Assembly: GCA_965243325.1 (NCBI GenBank)
Contig: CBDEUQ010000003.1
Location: forward strand, 2,790,001 to 2,854,000
Direction: 5' to 3'
Source of the DNA: JANQOH01 sp965243325
GTDB taxonomy: Bacteria; Pseudomonadota; Alphaproteobacteria; UBA7887
Length of the DNA: 64,000 nucleotides
Part shown: piece after piece, positions 61,941 through 64,000 of the stretch
How positions within the stretch are numbered: the first letter of the stretch is position 1
Layout: each line of letters starts with the position of its first letter
The notes under the pieces: generated by a model
What the model saw: only the letters and a program-made list of their open reading frames with translations
Told to the model about the DNA's origin: nothing
Database searches by the model: none
Program-made: the position numbers and the translations under genes

Positions 61941-62696
61941 CTATCGTGAGTTGCCGGCCGGCTCGGTCGAGGGGGAGGCCCCGACGCGCGCCAGGGCCAC
62001 GAAGTTGTCGTAGAGGGTGCGGGCGTCGCGGTTGAAGCCGGACATCCGGCGCTGCACCTCGGCATCGAAAGGCGCGAGGCCATCCGCGCCCAACGCGCGC
62101 TCCAGCGACTCGCGGTAGACGGGTACGGCGTTCCACTCGCCGACCGTCACCGGCGTGATTTCCACATGGTACTGCAATCCGTATGCGCTGCGCCCGACCC
62201 GGAACGCCTGGATCGCGCACCGTTCGGACGACGCCAGGACGACCGCGTCGGCGGGCGGCGCCGTCACCGCGCAGCCGTGCCACTGCAGGCAGGTCACGCT
62301 CGCGTCGAGTCCGGCGAGCAGGGGGTCGGCGCGGCCGGCCTCGGTGAGGTCGACCGTGAGGACGCCCACCTCGGGCTCGGCCATGGTCTCGACCCGGCCG
62401 CCGAGCGCGGCCGCGAGGAGCTGATGGCCGAGGCAGACCCCGAGGAACGGCATGCCGCGCGCCGCCACCGCCTCGCGGATCGCCGCCTTTTCGTCGGCGA
62501 TCCAGGGATGGGCATCCTCCTCGAAGACGTCCATCGGCCCGCCCATGGAGATCAGCGCGTCGTAGCCGTCCAGAGGCGGAATGCTCTCGCCTTCGTCGAG
62601 CTCGACCGTGTCCCAGGCGATCCCGTCCGCGCGCATGAAATCGCGGAAGATGCCGGGATGCTCGATCTCGATGTGCTGGAGCACCAGGAACTTCAC
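61941..62696 (-). CDS. Class I glutamine amidotransferase-like protein
   Basis: This 251-residue protein has a class I GATase fold: G-V-C-L-G-H-Q-L-L-A with the nucleophile cysteine, a Y-H-V-E histidine and the following E as the rest of the triad, and S-M-G-G-P-M for the oxyanion loop. It resembles the GMP-synthase-like stand-alone amidotransferases (YfeJ/YxjB type) of unknown substrate, often linked to gamma-glutamyl hydrolysis. The start is GTG. It converges with glnS and has no neighbour on its own strand until 62817. Confidence 0.88.
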   Translation of the reverse strand: MKFLVLQHIEIEHPGIFRDFMRADGIAWDTVELDEGESIPPLDGYDALISMGGPMDVFEEDAHPWIADEKAAIREAVAARGMPFLGVCLGHQLLAAALGGRVETMAEPEVGVLTVDLTEAGRADPLLAGLDASVTCLQWHGCAVTAPPADAVVLASSERCAIQAFRVGRSAYGLQYHVEITPVTVGEWNAVPVYRESLERALGADGLAPFDAEVQRRMSGFNRDARTLYDNFVALARVGASPSTEPAGNSR

Positions 62697-62816
62697 GGTC
62701 GGGGCCTCCCTCGTTCGCGCCGGCTGTTGCGCCGCGTCGATCCGGTCGGGAGCGCGTCTTGTAGCGCGCCCGCAAGAGGCGGGTAAAGCGCCCCGAATCC
62801 GGTCGGCGCCGTCGCG

Positions 62817-63410
62817 CTACGGTCGCGCGTTCTCGAACACGGCCCACAGCGCGACGATCCCCTCCTCGGGCACCGTCGCGACGAGGTTCGAACCGGCCGC
62901 GCTGACGTAGCGCGCACCGTCGGGCGTCTCGCTGCCGACGAGCCAGCGCGCGAGCGGCGTATCCTCGCCCGGCCGGTACAGGACGACGAACAGCGTGGGC
63001 GGCGCAAGGCCGTAGGCATCCGGATCGGCGACGCGTCCGAGGTCCTCGACGACCCGCGTGTCGACAAAGGCGGCGATGCCGCGCGCAATCGTGTCCGACG
63101 CGCGCGGATCGCGTTCGTGTTCGTGCGCCGCGTCCGCATCCACCCCGACGGCGTGCCGGTGGTGAAACCACGCACCTTCCGCGTCGCGGTCGAAACGGCG
63201 ATACGCTCCGGCGCCGACGATCTCCACGGCGCCGATCTCGTCGATCGACAGTGTCATCAGGCGGTCCGACGCCAAACGGGCGGGTGCGACCTCCTGCGGC
63301 GCCCGGGTCCCCGTCCGGTCGAGAACGGCGACGACGGCGACGAGAAGCCCGAGCAGGACCCAGACGACGATCAGCGGCGTCCGGCGGCGCCGGGCCGCCG
63401 GCGGCGTCAT
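62817..63410 (-). CDS. DUF4340 domain membrane-anchored protein
   Basis: This 197-residue protein has an N-terminal membrane helix (T-P-L-I-V-V-W-V-L-L-G-L-L-V-A-V-V-A-V-L, residues 11-30) and an extracytoplasmic beta-rich region that matches DUF4340 (D-P-D-A-Y-G-L-A-P-P, R-Y-V-S-A-A-G-S-N-L-V-A). DUF4340 genes usually follow gldG-type genes in ABC transporter loci, as here. Its ATG overlaps the stop of the upstream GldG-like gene by four bases. Function is unknown. Confidence 0.82.
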   Translation of the reverse strand: MTPPAARRRRTPLIVVWVLLGLLVAVVAVLDRTGTRAPQEVAPARLASDRLMTLSIDEIGAVEIVGAGAYRRFDRDAEGAWFHHRHAVGVDADAAHEHERDPRASDTIARGIAAFVDTRVVEDLGRVADPDAYGLAPPTLFVVLYRPGEDTPLARWLVGSETPDGARYVSAAGSNLVATVPEEGIVALWAVFENARP

Positions 63411-64000
63411 CGTTGGCGCCACCAGACCGCGCTTCCGATCAACGCGAGGACCAGCGGCAGGAAAAAGACGGAAAGGAAGAAGGTCCCCTTCATCTGCCGG
63501 TTGGTGAAATGGATCTCCGGCAGCTCGCGGGTCCGCGGTTCGATCCCGATCAGGTTCTCCTGTGCCGTCAGATAATTGACCGCGTTGAGGAACAGGTTGC
63601 CGTTGCCCAGGACATGAAAGAAGGAATTGGTGGCGAAGTCGGAATCGCCGACGACGACGACGCGCGAGCGGCGCGTCGCGAGCATCGCCGGGTCGCCGTT
63701 CGCCGGCTCCCGGTCCGCGCGGGGACCGAGGGATTCGACGAAGGCGATGTCTTCGGCGGTCGCCGGTTTCTTGTTGATCGCCACCATGAGGGTCAACGGC
63801 CCCTGGACGTCGTCGTCCGCGTTCCACTCCACGCGCGTCGAGGACGTCTCGCCGAAGCTGTTGACCGACGAGTTGATGACCCGCGTCGGCGCCGTTCCGG
63901 CGATTCGCTCGCCCGGGGACAGCGAGCGCGCACCGGGGAAGAAGGTCAACGGCAGGTCCCGGGTCATCTGATGGTTGTTGTAGCGCGTCACCGCGGGCGA
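63407..64000 (-). CDS. GldG-family ABC transporter auxiliary protein, 5' end beyond window
   Basis: The frame runs off the right edge of the window, so only the C-terminal 197 residues are seen. They include T-R-Y-N-N-H-Q, the R-R-S-R-V-V-V-V-G-D-S-D-F-A-T-N-S-F-F block and a final membrane helix G-T-F-F-L-S-V-F-F-L-P-L-V-L-A-L-I-G. This is the end of GldG-like proteins of the ABC-2 transporter locus that also holds DUF4340. The ATPase and permease are expected to the right of the window. Confidence 0.82.
   Translation of the reverse strand, partial: SPAVTRYNNHQMTRDLPLTFFPGARSLSPGERIAGTAPTRVINSSVNSFGETSSTRVEWNADDDVQGPLTLMVAINKKPATAEDIAFVESLGPRADREPANGDPAMLATRRSRVVVVGDSDFATNSFFHVLGNGNLFLNAVNYLTAQENLIGIEPRTRELPEIHFTNRQMKGTFFLSVFFLPLVLALIGSAVWWRQR

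Noticed and set aside
62880..62900. tRNA T-arm-like GGTTCGAA sequence
   Set aside because: It lies within the DUF4340 coding region, and no acceptor or anticodon arm can be folded around it.

Overview
The window is GC-rich bacterial chromosome, densely packed and with no gap above about 210 bases between genes. Gene content and order point to an alphaproteobacterium, probably near the Rhodospirillales. The evidence is the dusB-ntrB-ntrC-ntrY-ntrX-trkA-trkH-dat-hfq-hflX block, a fused ispDF followed by pgpA and a CinA-family gene, an EipB-type envelope protein, a DUF3572 protein, and the metG-tatD-mazG neighbourhood. The species cannot be named from the sequence. I see no rRNA, tRNA, CRISPR array, insertion sequence, prophage or clear pseudogene.

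Layout. 1-4.6 kb: the end of a TenA-like gene, then on the minus strand a RidA, class III aminotransferase and FemAB-like acyltransferase operon, then eipB. 4.6-6.7 kb: a coupled DUF3572, HAD phosphatase-like and dinB operon. 6.8-10 kb: acetoacetate-CoA ligase and an orphan enolase-superfamily enzyme. 10.2-18.3 kb: one long plus-strand run with three cell-wall genes (MltB-type transglycosylase, RlpA, D,D-carboxypeptidase), then tmk, holB, metG, tatD, a small membrane protein and mazG. 18.3-20 kb: a divergent pair of oxidoreductases. 20-32.6 kb: the minus-strand nitrogen and potassium regulatory block ending in hfq and hflX. 32.7-38.3 kb: ispDF-pgpA-cinA, then glutathione peroxidase, smpB, dapA, an alpha-carbonic anhydrase and a small membrane protein.

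From about 38 kb the window becomes accessory and catabolic: a serine/threonine dehydratase, glycerol kinase, five SDR/SMP-30/LLM-type genes, and a PQQ alcohol dehydrogenase with its cytochrome c. The dehydrogenase carries the D-Y-D metal-site signature of lanthanide enzymes. These are followed by a six- to seven-gene run of LLM oxidoreductase, ABM monooxygenase, SDR, COG3618 amidohydrolase, methyltransferase, a cytoplasmic Asp-box propeller and an IlvD/Edd sugar-acid dehydratase. Convergent to that run are a D-tartrate-dehydratase-like enzyme and a zinc alcohol dehydrogenase. Taken together 41-56 kb reads as a sugar-acid or polyol oxidation region: periplasmic oxidation, lactone opening, dehydration, then NAD-linked reduction or oxidation. 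The substrate is unknown. 56.1-60.3 kb is a separate acyl-CoA operon (heteromeric acyl-CoA dehydrogenase pair, SDR, cupin, carboxymuconolactone-decarboxylase-like), translationally coupled to a glutaminyl-tRNA synthetase gene, which is not a housekeeping gene in most alphaproteobacteria. The window ends inside a GldG/DUF4340 transporter locus.

Several promoter regions carry short perfect inverted repeats over or next to a -10-like hexamer (ridA, mazG, the LLM/PQQ divergent region, the acyl-CoA operon). A 17-base palindrome ahead of dusB-ntr resembles an NtrC site. All promoter, operator and terminator calls are by eye and should be treated as candidates.
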